Source: Silene conica
Lineage: Eukaryota > Streptophyta > Magnoliopsida > Caryophyllales > Caryophyllaceae
Assembly (NCBI GenBank): GCA_029255685.2
Contig: CM055311.2
Coordinates: 58,921,048-58,985,047, forward strand
Direction of reading: 5' to 3'
Length of the DNA: 64,000 bases
Shown: positions 34,511-46,679 of the stretch, in pieces
Layout of the letters: the number at the start of each line of letters is the position of its first letter
Numbering within the stretch: position 1 is the stretch's first letter
The notes under the pieces: generated by a model
Database searches by the model: none
What the model was told of the DNA's origin: nothing
Seen by the model: the letters and a program-made list of their open reading frames with translations, nothing else
Position numbers and translations under genes: made by a program

Positions 34511-34982
34511 CTTTATGTATTAGAAATTTGAATAAAAAATTCCTACAATTTTCTAAATCACGTGAATTGGAAAAAAGTGTTTGGTTGGAATATGAGAAAT
34601 GAATTTCATAAGAATTTCCACCTACCTAGGGGCCTAGGTAAGCAACTCCCCCATTATGGAGGAATTGAAGTTCCTATGAAACTTAAATTAATGTGATTTG
34701 AAGCAAACAAAAAACCACCAATTTTGCAATTTCAATTCATGTGTTTTAAATTGGGTAACTAAACAACCCCTAAGTTAATTGAATGATTGAGATATAATAA
34801 TTAAGGAGAAAAGTCATAATTGGATGACTGATGAAGATTGAGACAAGTTTGAAAAAAAATATAAAATCCGTTATTACAGAGAGAATGGAATTGGAGCAAA
34901 AATAAAATTACGCAATTTTTAAAATAACCTTAAATGTACAATGTTAATGTACATCCGGTTTGTATTATCTTTAAGAGTTATG
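34511..34982. other. AT-rich DNA between satellite and Helitron 3' end
   Basis: No gene seen. Contains CACCTACCTAGGGGCCTAGG at about 34619, a short imperfect palindrome. Confidence 0.4.
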
Positions 34983-35631
34983 CTAGTGTGACACCCGTGA
35001 AAATTCACAGGTTTTTCAACTTTAATTTTTTTATACTCGGGATCAATTAGGTTGTTAAATATGCTAATAATAGATGTCGTGTATAGGAAATTGTTTTAAT
35101 AAAAATAAATAAAAGGGTCTACATATAATAAGATAAAAATTTGTATTTTCAAATACAAAGTACTAATCATTAGGATATAAAAACATGAAAGTCTAAGACA
35201 AACTCATAGTTTCTCGAAAATCACCTGGTAAACATCACGGGGTTGCGTACACTTACTTCTAAGGATGACATATATACATTTTACTTATTATATAACAATT
35301 CTATTTATTTGAACATGTGTACTTTCTTACAATAAAAAAGAAATAATATAATATCATTGTATATATTAAAATATATATACGGAAATTATAACATTCAAGC
35401 TTGAGAACCTTAAGTTATGTAAGTACACGTGATAATGTTAATAAGATTAACAAATTTAAAACATGTTTAAAATGAAAAAATTATGTCATAGCTAAAAAAT
35501 GAAATTATAACATACAAATGTAAATAATTTAAGCTATTTAAATTATTTGAGATAAATTGTTTATGTTGGATACATGAAAAAGATACATGAACATTAACCT
35601 TGGGTCAGATAGGAATGGTGTAAACTTCACC

Positions 35632-36111
35632 TACAGACGGCTGTGATCCGAAATGGGAAATCAATTGTTTCCTTATAGTTGTTTGGATAAAATCATTCTG
35701 AAAAGTATAGAAATTTGTCAAAAATACTCTATCGTATAATTGCTGTTTTGATCTCAATTGATTTACTTTTTTTAGTTAATTAATTTACTGAATCTTTTTC
35801 GGGAATTCGTGCGGTGAAAAATGATTTTTTATAAACTAAAAAAAATAATATAGACAAACCTTTGAATCAACAAACAACAATTCAACTGCATCGAGTTTTT
35901 CCTTGTCGCAATTATTGTTTTCGCTAAACGTTTCTAACTTCTTTTCAAATTTTTTGTTTTTGAAATTTAACTCAGGCCTATCCCATTTGTGTACAACTCT
36001 AATGTTGATCTGAGTAACACGAACTTCATACTTGAGGTCAATAATAGTAAGAAAATTTGTCATAGCCATTTGATTTGATAAAGTGAAGAAAATTTCGTGA
36101 GATAATTGCAC
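35632..36111 (-). pseudogene. RPA1-like exons in Helitron A
   Basis: Exon 1 (about 35860-36069, start MAMTNFLTIIDL) encodes INIRVVHKWDRPELNF and KLDAVELLFVDSK, the first OB fold of an RPA1-like protein, then a GT donor. Exon 2 (about 35626-35700, after a CAG acceptor) encodes NDFIQTTIRKQLISHFG and GEVYTIPI, then a stop. The later folds are missing. It is closely related in layout to the copy at 700-2538, with the same intron position and an IRKQLIS block. Confidence 0.7.
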
Positions 36112-36893
36112 AAATTGTTTAGATGATTTTATTTTGTATAAGAATGTAAAGGTAGGGTATATAAAAAAACATAGTTAGACTCCAGTATATGGAAAATACA
36201 AAGTTTATATGGAAAATACACTCACGGTGGTTGTAGAATCGAAAACTCTTAATTATAGAATCAAATATTCTTAATTATAGAATATTTAGGTAAAAAGGAA
36301 TAATTTTGTTATTTGACTGAATCACGTTTGTAGCCTCGGAATAATTATCTTAAGTATTGTTGCCTAATTTATAAGGTTTTGATCAAATATAGAATCAAAT
36401 ATTCTTAATTGTAAAATATTTAGGTCAAAGGGAACGAATAATTGTGAGATTTACATGATTCACGGTTTTTGCATGATTTGCAATATTCACGGTTTTTGTT
36501 AACCACCAATGTAACCGTGAAGAATAAAATTTAGAATAAAATATTTCTGTAAATTGATTTTGAATCATTATTTGGAAAAGTTCTTGAAAATCTGAGTTGG
36601 CAAGAATAAAACGTAAAACGGTATTTGAATAAAATCTTTTGAAAACCTGACTTGACAAGTTTCAAAACTTTTGATTGGTTGATGAAAAATTAATTTGTGA
36701 GAGTAAATGTGAGGGCTTGAAAGAGTGAACGCTGAAACGATATTGCGCCACGTAGGCAAATTTACATCTGCTTGTACTCAATAAATAAAAATATGATAAC
36801 GATTATATTATTTTTATTTATCTAAACAATTGACGAAGTACCTAGGTTACATAGTTCTCTTCGTCTCCGGTGTAGGATATCATCTGATATTAA

Positions 36894-39440
36894 TTACCAA
36901 GTCTCCTCCCACACTAATTTCGGCTTAACTATGATGTTTACTAACAGAAGAGTGGCAAAGAGGTTCCTAAGATAAAATCTGGATCCCCATTGACTGGCTT
37001 CTTTAATGGCATCGATATACTCTTTATCATTGCCAAGTAAGCCTAGAGCGTAGCAAGCTTCTTTGAAAGTTGGGTGTACGAATCCATTTACAGTTCGAAT
37101 CTCTTCATATGATTTTGGTCCTTTAACAAAGTTCAATAAGGTTCTCAAATAAAACCTCTCACCACCATTTGGAGACATGTGATACATTCGGAGTCCATAC
37201 CTTTGTTTTTTTTCTGCCAGACAAACTTGTTTGGAAACTCAGAATATGTCAGATCTCTACCATCGGGATTGTTTTTGTTATATTCCATCCATGCCGTCAA
37301 TTTTGTTCTGCATCCAGAAGATCTTTCGACAACTTCGTCAATTGGGTCATCATCATGGAAAATAACGTTTTGCTCATTAGGTAGATGGTAATCCAACCGT
37401 AGAATAAGGGGTGTCCTATAGTGAATGTCAAAGGTGAAAATCCTCCACACGACTTCACAAGGTGAAATGTAACGACAGTCATAAAATTGTTGTATTTGAT
37501 CAATCTGACTTGGGTCTTAACTACCTAAAAAAAAGGTTAATGTCTCAATCAAACAATAATTAAATGAACCTTAAGAGATAATGCAGAATAGAAAGGAATT
37601 GACTACCACTGTTGTCTAATGGTGGCACGGTCATATCCTTTATTAATGTACTTGAATAAGTACTTGATTAATCTGGCTTGATTGCACCATTCAACGTTAA
37701 TGTGAGCTCGATATTTCAACAACAATTCTGCATTGTAAGGAACAATATATTCATTATGAATTGTTTTCCCATTTTTCGTAATTGTCGCTCCATTTTTACG
37801 CCTCTTATAAACAGGATAACCATCACCATCTATCGTTGTTCGTTCATTAAACCTCTTTGGAAATTTTCTTGAGCATTTTCCATCAATCATACATGGAGAA
37901 TCTGGATTAAGATCTCAACATGGACCATGAATCATACAATCATTGACTGCTTCGTAAAGGGTTGGGCTTTCCATCGGATCAAGAATTTTAGCACTTATAA
38001 CACGGTCTACATCAGCGGCTTCTGGGAATTTGTCCTCCCGTTGTAAAAATAGCAAAATATGAGCATGAGGAAGGCCACGCTTTTAGAATTCAATAGTATA
38101 AACAACTAGAAAAAAAGTAAAAATAGTTCATTAGTTGGAGGTAATAAGGTTACTTTTGAATATCAAAATTGGAAATGAATAAAATACTCAAAAAATGTTA
38201 ACTTATTCACCTGCCCTTGCACGACCAAAAATATGTTTTTCCTTAAAGTCCCTCATGAGTTCGTCGAGTTTTACCTTAAAAATTCGAGTAAGTATATCTG
38301 GTCTGTCCTCTGGCCGGAGTTGTTTATTTTGAACAAACCTAGTTATTTCAGGCCATTTGGGATTGCATGTGAAGGTAATAAACAAATCAGGATACCCACA
38401 CCACCTACAAATGGCCATTGTATCTTGATATGTTTCCCTGATGTAACCATTACCACCAACGAAAGAGGAGGGTACAATAATGTAACGAACACCGACTGAG
38501 GATGGGTTAGTTTGTCCTATAGCAGCAGCATTAATTTGCTAGATTCTAGAAGTTTACCTATCGTAATTTTGGTTGGTTAAGACGAAAATACTTTAAACGT
38601 TAAGATTCTATCATTGTCAAACCGTCTGCAAGGAACTGCTGAAATAACTTACCTGCCATTGAAAAAGTTAAAACTAAATAAAAAGGAAACTTAATCGTGT
38701 ATTATATAAATTAGGGATAAATTCTAATACGTGCCATCAAAATAGTAGGTGCTTCCCTGTCGGTTGATCGATCATGAATGCGAAAAGCAAACCAATCTCT
38801 CAAAGTTAATGTAGTCCGAGAGCTCGCATTAACTCTTGATGAAGCTAGAGATTGTTGACTGTGAAGGATACCAAGCCTATGCCCATCCTCTCCATGTGGG
38901 AAAAAGGGTATTGTAGGGCTAAATAAGAAGCATGTAGCTCTGATATACGTTGTAGTGTACCAGAGCGTTCCTCAATAATAATGTCCCTACTATAAATCGT
39001 GTTCTCAAGATCTCCAACTATAAGAGCAGTCACCTCAGGGACAGTAGGTAAATTATATGTTCTCCCATCTGTATGACGTGCACTAATAAGCCTCAACCTT
39101 ACCTCACCAACAGCACCTTCGTTAAGTCTATCTCTAGCCATTCTAAATGATTTTGCCAAAACATTGTATTGATCGACCATTTGTTTTAGATCACCCATTA
39201 GCCCATCGGCGAATTGATCAGGAGTAGTAGAACTGCAGTTAGAATTGACAAAAATTAAAACTAACAAAATTAAGAAACAATGATAAAATCAGAACAAAAA
39301 AAATAAAATAAAACGCTCACCTTAATGCATTTTTCCTATGCCTCAACCCCTCTTTCGTGTCGTAAATATAAAGTTGACAAAAACTAGATGGTCCATCATG
39401 ATTAAGTAATAAACTTCCAATAGGAGAAAATATGTTGGTC
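36894..39440 (-). pseudogene. Helitron A Rep gene, frameshifted, no helicase
   Basis: In minus-strand order: 39440-39330, N-terminal segment (LLLNHDGPSSFCQLYIYDT); 39235-38845, DQFADGLMGDLKQMVDQYNV to ERSGTLQRISELHASYLALQ; 38530-38203, VGVRYIIVPSSFVGG and YPDLFITFTCNPKWPEITRF; 38090-37603, HUH nuclease motif KRGLPHAHILLFLQ and Rep tyrosine motif [13 protein letters not shown]; 37450-36894, WRIFTFDIHYRTP and MSPNGGERFYLRTLLNF. Known Helitron proteins continue into a PIF1-type helicase; here coding similarity ends at about 36894. Breaks include a 1-base frameshift at the LQYPF motif (about 38900), a stop just before KRGLPHAH, one at about 37915 and a frameshift near 37180. The catalytic HUH and Tyr residues survive. 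Confidence 0.85.
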
Positions 39441-39787
39441 AAATTGGTATTTAACTATTCACATATTGTAGAAGACAAAGGAGGAGAAGAAAAAGAGAAG
39501 GCTGATTGTTGAACTTTTCGAGCAACATAGAGAACCCAAAAGGGCTATTGGAAATATAATTGTTAGGTCTATAATTAATATTTTGTTGGTAATTACGTTA
39601 TTTTGTTGGTAATTACATTATGTAATTAATAGTAACGGTTTTATTATTTGACGGGTTAAAGGCATCAATGAAGCACTTGTTATATCAGAAAGGTTTTGTT
39701 AGTCCCGAATTGCATCTTGCCAGTCTCGTATTAATGTCATTGTGCGTGGGAAACCAAAATAGTATATATTATTTATTATAATTATAA

Positions 39788-40861
39788 GGAAAAATTATGA
39801 ATTACCATCTAATATGTTCCATTTTTTACAAATTACCACCTATTTTGTTCAACTTTACAAATAACCACCTAATATTCATATTTATCACACCATTCTCAGT
39901 CATTTTATATTTTTTTAGACGATTTAGCGTAATTATCAACTCGATTTTATTTGACAATTCTCCAATTGTACATGCACTCACTCACTTTCTCCCTCACTTC
40001 TCCTGGGACACCTAATCTTATGGGCTATTGTAATTTGTAGGGACAATGACAATTCTGGTTCTTTCATCTATTCTTCACTATTCTTTCCTGGAATTAATTC
40101 CAAATTCACCCGCAACAAATTAGAAACACGCAAGCCAAAGAATAAAACGAACGAAGCATGCTCAAACTCCTCGAAACACCTCCCGCATCACCGATGAAAA
40201 ATAACTTCGCCATCGAAATTGTCGATCTCGGATCACTTGAACAAGTTTCAGAACGTAATCATTTCTCAACCTTAATTTCTCTTGGTTTTCAAACATCTCT
40301 ATAAATTTTTCACCATAATTTTGTATTTAGATCGTCTGAAAAGAACCTGAATTGAATCCTCCAATTTCTCTTCCGTTTCCGGCATCATCGATCGGCATCA
40401 TCGATCAGCGATATCAACATAGTTTACAACCCAGAATTTCCATTGTCGATGCAAACTACCGGTATCCTAGAACATTAGGTGTCCCTTAAGAAGCTTTAAA
40501 GTAATGGTAGTAAGAGATGATTTAACCCAAAAATCTAGGGTTCCTATGATTAGGTTGAGAAAAAGAGGATAAATTGAAGAATGCCTAAATTGATTTCTAG
40601 AAATATGGAATATAAATTGAGTCAGGGAGTAGGGAGTGAGGTGCAAGTACAATCGGTAAGGGTAGTTTGGTCATACAAATGAACGGAAGTTACTAAATGA
40701 AATCGGGTCGATAATTACGCAAAGTCGTCTCAGAAGAATGTAAGATGAGTGCGAATGGTGTGGATAAATATGAATATCAGGTGGTTATTTGTAAAGTTGA
40801 ACAAAATAGGTGGTAATTTGTAAAAAATGAAACATATTAGGTGGTAGTTCATAATTTTTCC
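39788..40861. mobile_element. Mutator-like non-autonomous element with about 100 bp TIRs
   Basis: The 9 bp target duplication TAATTATAA occurs at 39779-39787 and 40862-40870; the uninterrupted duplicate at about 55160 has it once. Ends start GGAAAAATTATGAA. Inverted termini extend about 100 bp and contain ACCACCTATTTTGTTCAACT and ATAACCACCT. A 9 bp duplication with long TIRs fits MULEs. The interior (39990-40450) is less AT-rich and has a short open segment starting MLKLLETPPASPMKNNFAIE at about 40157, which could be a captured exon. Confidence 0.8.
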
Positions 40862-40986
40862 TAATTATAATAATATTAATTATAGTAAGAATCTCATGTG
40901 AATTGCATCTTGCGAGTATCATATTAGTGTCATTGTGCGTGGGAAAACCAAAAGAGTATTTAAATGAAAAATGTACGTATGTACGT

Positions 40987-42568
40987 TGATGGTCGGATTT
41001 TGTCGTCGATTCCGGCACCAAAAACAATTTTTAAACTCCCAAATTAAGTAGTATAATTTAGGGTCGAACCCAAAAGACGGTGGGGAAGTTGTATATTTAA
41101 GTTCTAGTTCGAGCTCGAGTTGGGTAATAAGTTTGTGATTGATTAACAACTACTAAAGATAAATTAAAGCAAAAGTGTCAAGATGAAAACGATGAATAAA
41201 AGATACTAAGGTGTCGGGGGTACTAAGGTAGGTTGGTAACGAATCATGCAAGGGAATCTATAAGGTCTCCACTATACTAGGCCTAGGTTTGTCTCATCTA
41301 TCGATTTGACTCACCTAAAGTCGATCCCTATCCTAGCTTTCGCTACAAATAAGGCCAACCTAACATACATACATGTCCATGAAAGCCCTAGACTATCATC
41401 AAAGGCCAACAGCAATGAGAATCATGTCCAACCGTCGTTGAGACATTTCATCAAACATGTAACATGCATAAATGAAAACCTAGCAAAGAAGAGAACCAAA
41501 TATTAACCCTAAACAAGATTCATAGCTACCAACAAACCAAAGCACACCCCTAACCCTAGTAGGGGAACTACTCACACATGGCTAACATAAATATGTAAAC
41601 AAATGATGAGGAAATGCTAAACATGATGGATTAAGTAAGAGTAAACAATTGAACAAGCAAAACTTAAAGGAAATGCAAAGATAAAGTAAAGATGAAGAAG
41701 ATTATACCATTAACTAAGGAAAAGGAAATGACTTGGATGACAAGTTGAAGGATTCTTTCAAATCCCCCAAAAATACAACCCAAATAATCCACTACAATTG
41801 CTTCAAAACAAACTCAAGGAGAATCCTCTAGAGAGATTAACTAATAAAGAAAGATTAAGTAAAGATCTAAATAAGATTAAAGTATTTTTTAGTGTTTTTG
41901 AGTCTAAGTGTTAAGTATTCAAAACAGTAGAAACCCTCGAAAAATGTGCAAAGTAACGTAATAAGTAAGTGTTGAAATGAAAGACTAAGTGCGGGTTTAT
42001 ATAGTGCGCGAAAATCTGAAAAGCGACTCTCAGCCGGTCGACCGGCTGCCGGTCTGTGACCGGCTGAGAGTCCAAATTTGGACTTCTGAAACTTTCTTCT
42101 TTTCTCTTCAATAGTCAGGTACTGCCAGCCGGTGGACCGGCCGCCGGTTGTCCACCGGCTGGGGTCGCAAAATCAAGGGTCTGTCTTGATACGAACGAAG
42201 GCGAGGAAGAGGGGGTCCCAGCCGGTCAGCCGGCTGCCGGTTGGCCACCGGCTGGGGACCCAAATCCCAAGTTCTGCATTTTTCTTCATTTTCAAGGCTT
42301 AGGGGCTCCCAGCCGGCGGACCGGCTGCCGGCCGACCGGCTGAGGACCCCATTTCTTCATTTCCACTCCTTTCCTCCTATTTTGCCTTGATTTCATCACA
42401 TTTTGCTCCCGTTTCTTCATTCCCGCGTCAAGCCCTACATCATGTCAACAAACATGTAGAAGAGGGATATCGGGTACAAAAAGGGGCGAAATCATGTCAA
42501 ACGGGGGTGAAACGGGATCAAAACAAAAGGAAAACAAGAGAAAATAATGACTGAATTTGGGCTCATCA
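40987..42568 (-). repeat. 3' LTR of the Athila-type element
   Basis: Begins TGATGGTCGG and ends GGGCTCATCA on the plus strand. It differs from the partner LTR by very few substitutions, for example near 41411 and 42241. Four GC-rich hairpins lie at about 42025-42345. Confidence 0.95.
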
Positions 42569-42585
42569 GAATTCCCCACACTTAA
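42569..42585 (-). promoter_or_regulatory. Candidate polypurine tract
   Basis: Directly inside the 3' LTR the minus strand reads AAGTGTGGGGAATTC, a purine-rich stretch in the expected place for plus-strand priming. Confidence 0.6.
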
Positions 42586-44871
42586 ACCTTACTCGTCCTC
42601 GAGTAAGAGATCAAGTAACTACATAACCCTTATTATAAACAAAGAAACAAACTAGCTAAGCTAACTAGAAGCCGAATCGGGTTTAGCTACACCCGTAGCC
42701 CTTTCAACTCACAATTTGACATTCATGAGGAAGAATGCCCTATTGCAAGGCAAGTATGGTCTTGCTACAAAACTTTTGATGCCAACAAGTAAAAACATAA
42801 CACATATAGACAAGCAACATGCATCGGAAAAAAAGAAAACCGCTTGCCTCATTCAAGCGGCGGAAAACAACTAAAAGGGAACAAATTCAAAATCTTAAAC
42901 CCCCTCACAAATATTAATTCTACAAGTCACTAAGGCAAGAAGGATGACAACAAAACACCGCCAAATCATGCTAAACTAGGCTACTTTCATAACCGTTATC
43001 CAAATACTTTTGTCAAGGGCGATCGGATGGAATGGAATGATGATCCCCGCAATGCTAAAGGCAAAAGATACAACAAGTCTAGATTCTTCACAAAGTAAAG
43101 GTCATGGGTCGTCCCAATATCGACAAAACGGCAAGGCAAAATTGATTTTTTGGAATGAAACGCTCAAATCAATACAAAATGGTGGATTACAATCAAAACT
43201 TGACCTCATTCAAATTTTTTTTTCATTTCTTTTTCATGCCATGAGTTAGGATGGGGTTTGTCCCACGCGTGCTAATGTCCTTTGCTTTCGCCAATCGCTT
43301 ATTAGGCAACCGGTTAACCTCTAGACAATAGCTTATCGGGGTGACAATCACTCTGTCTTTGGGCGGTCGAATTCACAACCAAGTGGGAAGCCAACTCAAT
43401 GGCTACCCTCCAAAGCACATCAAAGTGGTACGCCTCCACCAAAACAACATGTTCTTATTCTTTTTCATCAACCATTTTCTTTTCTTTTTCTTTTTCACTT
43501 GAGGTTTCTCCCTTTTTTTTTCAAAACATCTCCACTTCTTACGATCATTGACAAGAGCATTCCAAATTTATTCATGAAAGTTATTTTTGGCTTGCCAAAC
43601 CGTCAAGTCGAACAAGGTCACCAAGACAAGATAATCAAAACCACTTCACATCACGGGGGTGGACAAGGTGACTCGCATGCAAACCCTTGACTCGGTATTG
43701 GACCATGGTTAGAAAGATACTAGAAAAGCATGACATAGGGTGCTTTAGAAATCATTCTAAAAGACAAAGTCACAAGTAGAAGAATTATTTGCAACGGCCT
43801 AAACGATTTTGTCAAAGTTCTCAATTAGGCATTTTCAAAACATTATCCTAAATGCAACTATATGCCATGAATGCAACTAATATAGACATGTTTTAATGCA
43901 AGTGAGACTATCAAACTACATGCCAAACAAAGCTAATGCATCTCCTAACAGCACAAAAGCACACAAGCCACACACCATCTCCACAATGTACTCCACATCC
44001 TCCAAATACAAGCCCATCCTCCTCATTTGCAACAAAAGGAAGAAAATGAGAGTGAAATAGAGGTTGGAACGATCATACCGTGGTGTCTTCAAGATCCAAA
44101 GCGGTGCTCAAGCGAGTGTTACCTATGCGAAAGGAGGGAAAGCAAACACAAGTATATACAATTCTACACTAATAAGGTAAAAACATGTTTTTGAATTTTT
44201 CAAATTTTTCAATTTTTTTGGTATTTTTGAACTTTTTTCATACTTACAGAAACAATCAAATATTCACAAGGTGGATATTTTCCCTCCCCACACTTAAGAT
44301 TTACATTGTCCTCAATGTAATAAAGTGCAAAGGGGGAAATGAAGTAAAAGAACGAAAACAACATGTTTTTGGCGAAATTTTTTTGAGAAAATAAAAACTT
44401 GTTTTTGTATTTTTTTTTTTTGAAATAAACGGTTCTTCCTCCCCACACTTATTTATATGCATAATGTGAGGAGGAAAACCGCAAAATAAAGAACATATTT
44501 TTGAAAGTTTTTGGTTTTTCAATTTTTTTGGATTTTTGATTTTTATGAAGGCAATAAAAACAAAATGAGACAAAAGAAGATGAAAAACTAAAAACTAAAC
44601 TAAATGCTCTAAACTACATGTATGCAAACTACATGTGACAGGATGATACAAAAATATAAATCTAATGCATCTAAATGAATGCAACTATATGCATCTAAAC
44701 TAATGATATGAAAACATGAAAAGGAAACTAAAACTAACGAACTAAACTAAACTAACTAAGCTAAATGCATGCTAAAAAAATAAAATGCAAACTAAAGTGA
44801 AATTTGGATTAAGGGAGTTACTTGCTTTGGATTTTACAATGGGGAGCATAGGCATCACCAACCACCTCTCA
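42586..44871. other. 3' untranslated stretch of the Athila-type element
   Basis: No retroelement domain is seen. CCCCACACTTA recurs near 42574, 44287 and 44442, related to the polypurine region. Short open frames here are not supported. Confidence 0.6.
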
Positions 44872-46503
44872 CTAGTTACCACCACCGTCGTCTCCGGTCT
44901 CTCCATGACCATCTCCATGCAAAAAATCATCCGGGTTCACGTAGTACTCATTGGAGAACCCAGAAGTGGAAGGCGCATCAAATCTCCCACGCTCACTCAC
45001 CGGGGGAAAAATCGGCCTAGAGTAATAGTCCGCAGCAACATGTACATCTCCGGCGAAATGAGGCTCGGAGGAGGGCACATACTCAGCCTCGGGAGGAGTG
45101 TAGTAAGAAGGATGGTGCCCCGAAGTGTGACGGTATCCCTGCTGAATGCCACGATCATAAGTGGAGTAGTTCCCCCAAGCCTGATCGTGGTACAAGTAGT
45201 CTATCCTGGCATTAGTATCAGCGTGCCGTACGTCCTCAAGTGCACGCCTCCGAACGGTCTCCTCATGCCTCAGATCCATGCGAGCCATGAAATCCACTAA
45301 GGTCTGAGGGACATAGCTAGGAGGAGGAGCCGAACTAGAAGATGCCCCCTGGAAAAAGCTGGAGCCGCCAAACGGTGGTATAGGAAGAGAAGGCTGCTGG
45401 AATGCAAGGTCACTGGTGGTGGGTCGACGCTGGTCTCGGGTGTAGACTCGGGTCGCAGGAGGGCCGGAAGAAGTACCCTCAGGAGGAGCCTCAATAGGGA
45501 GGAGATAGGAGGGTAGATCAGGCGTCACCCTCATCCTCTCAGAGTTAGGTAAAGGGATGGAGTTTTTATCGACTCCATCCACTCGAATCTGCCAATAGGA
45601 CTTGTTGTCACTGGGGTTCCACTTAATCCACCCCAATCCCTCAATCAGGTAGCGACGGGAGAGTACATTCTCCCCTCCAATATAGTCAACCCGAAAGCTC
45701 CTCCGACAAACTGCTGAAGCAATCAAAGTAATCATACCCCCTACACAAATGGGTGTGGACAAACGGGGCTGGTGGCTAAGTCGGGCTAGGTGAAGCACCA
45801 TATGGTGAGCAATGTTGATCTCAAATTTGGTGGGTTTGGTGATCAGAGCAGAAGCTAGAATCTCAAGCTCGATAGTGGTGAAATTGTGTGGCTCGTCTCG
45901 GGAGAAGACGGTCCACCCCAAAAATCTCTGAAGAATCCTAATTGGAGCAAGATGCACCCTATTTGCCGGCTTCTTCTCCCCCCTAGAGCTCACCAATCCC
46001 GTAATAGAAGTCCAAACCGACTCCAATACAACATAATCAGGGGCATGCAAAGGGGCCTCACTATTCAGCCCAAAAATCCCAGCAAAATCAGTAAGGGTCA
46101 AATGGTACCCCTTGTTCATGAGTCGAAATTGCAAAAAAGTGACTAATCCCGAATCTCTATTTTTGGCTATCCTAAGAGAGCTCAAAAATTCCCATGTCAA
46201 TCTAGGGGATGTCAAAACAGCTTTGGTCTCATACAATTGACTCAGACCCACATCCCTGAACAAATCACCGGTTACACCATCCAAACCCAAGTCTCTCATG
46301 GAATTCCTATCAATAAACCGAGTTGGGTTGAGGGGACGTTGAGCAAAAGATAAGAAATTACCTTTTTGGGTGTCGGAATCGAAAACAACCCCGGGAAAAT
46401 CGGGGTCACCCGAAACAAATGGAGCATCGGGGTTATCAACTCTTTCGCGCCCAGCCATGGGATCATTCCTAGATTTCGAACGCCTTTCGGTTCTTCCCGA
46501 CAT
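44872..46503 (-). CDS. ATHILA ORF-1 family protein
   Basis: The intact frame is 543 codons and starts MSGRTERRSKSRNDP. The N-terminal half has features of the Arabidopsis retrotransposon ORF-1 (ATHILA) family: NPTRFIDRNSMRDLGLDG, LTSPRLTWEFLSSLRI, GYHLTLTDFAGIFGLN, NIAHHMVLHLARLS and TPICVGGMITLIASAV. The C-terminal third is low-complexity, rich in Ser, Pro, Tyr and His, and ends in a Gly/Asp-rich tail. In Athila elements this protein lies downstream of pol, at the place of an envelope-like gene; its function is not known. Here it follows gag-protease directly, with only the hairpin spacer between. It has no premature stop and may still be expressed. Confidence 0.85.
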   Translation of the reverse strand: MSGRTERRSKSRNDPMAGRERVDNPDAPFVSGDPDFPGVVFDSDTQKGNFLSFAQRPLNPTRFIDRNSMRDLGLDGVTGDLFRDVGLSQLYETKAVLTSPRLTWEFLSSLRIAKNRDSGLVTFLQFRLMNKGYHLTLTDFAGIFGLNSEAPLHAPDYVVLESVWTSITGLVSSRGEKKPANRVHLAPIRILQRFLGWTVFSRDEPHNFTTIELEILASALITKPTKFEINIAHHMVLHLARLSHQPRLSTPICVGGMITLIASAVCRRSFRVDYIGGENVLSRRYLIEGLGWIKWNPSDNKSYWQIRVDGVDKNSIPLPNSERMRVTPDLPSYLLPIEAPPEGTSSGPPATRVYTRDQRRPTTSDLAFQQPSLPIPPFGGSSFFQGASSSSAPPPSYVPQTLVDFMARMDLRHEETVRRRALEDVRHADTNARIDYLYHDQAWGNYSTYDRGIQQGYRHTSGHHPSYYTPPEAEYVPSSEPHFAGDVHVAADYYSRPIFPPVSERGRFDAPSTSGFSNEYYVNPDDFLHGDGHGETGDDGGGN

Positions 46504-46679
46504 GGTAAAGTTGAAGGATTTTGACTAAGGATTGAAGTGGGTTTGTGTTTGAGGGTGTTTTGGGAGAGTTTTTGTAGTGAGGGAGGGTAGAGAGGGAAGG
46601 GAAATCTGAAAAATGAGGGGAAATGAGTGGAAAAATGAGGGGTTAGGTAAATAAATAAACCGTGACAGCCGTCCTCTGA

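Larger units (their letters stand above)
34983..39460 (-). mobile_element. Helitron A (minus strand), 3' end at 34983, 5' end unresolved
   Basis: Read on the minus strand the left boundary ends CCTGTGAATTTTCACGGG followed by TGTCACACTAG, the hairpin-plus-CTRR signature of Helitron 3' termini. Upstream on the same strand come RPA-like exons and then Rep coding segments, the usual gene set of plant Helitrons. The base after CTAG is C instead of the usual T. The helicase coding region is absent between the Rep and RPA parts, so it is internally deleted. The 5' TC terminus was not located. Confidence 0.7.

Noticed and set aside
44185..44573. Lys/Phe-rich open frames inside the Athila element
   Set aside because: Low-complexity AT-rich sequence of the 3' untranslated part; no retroelement domain.
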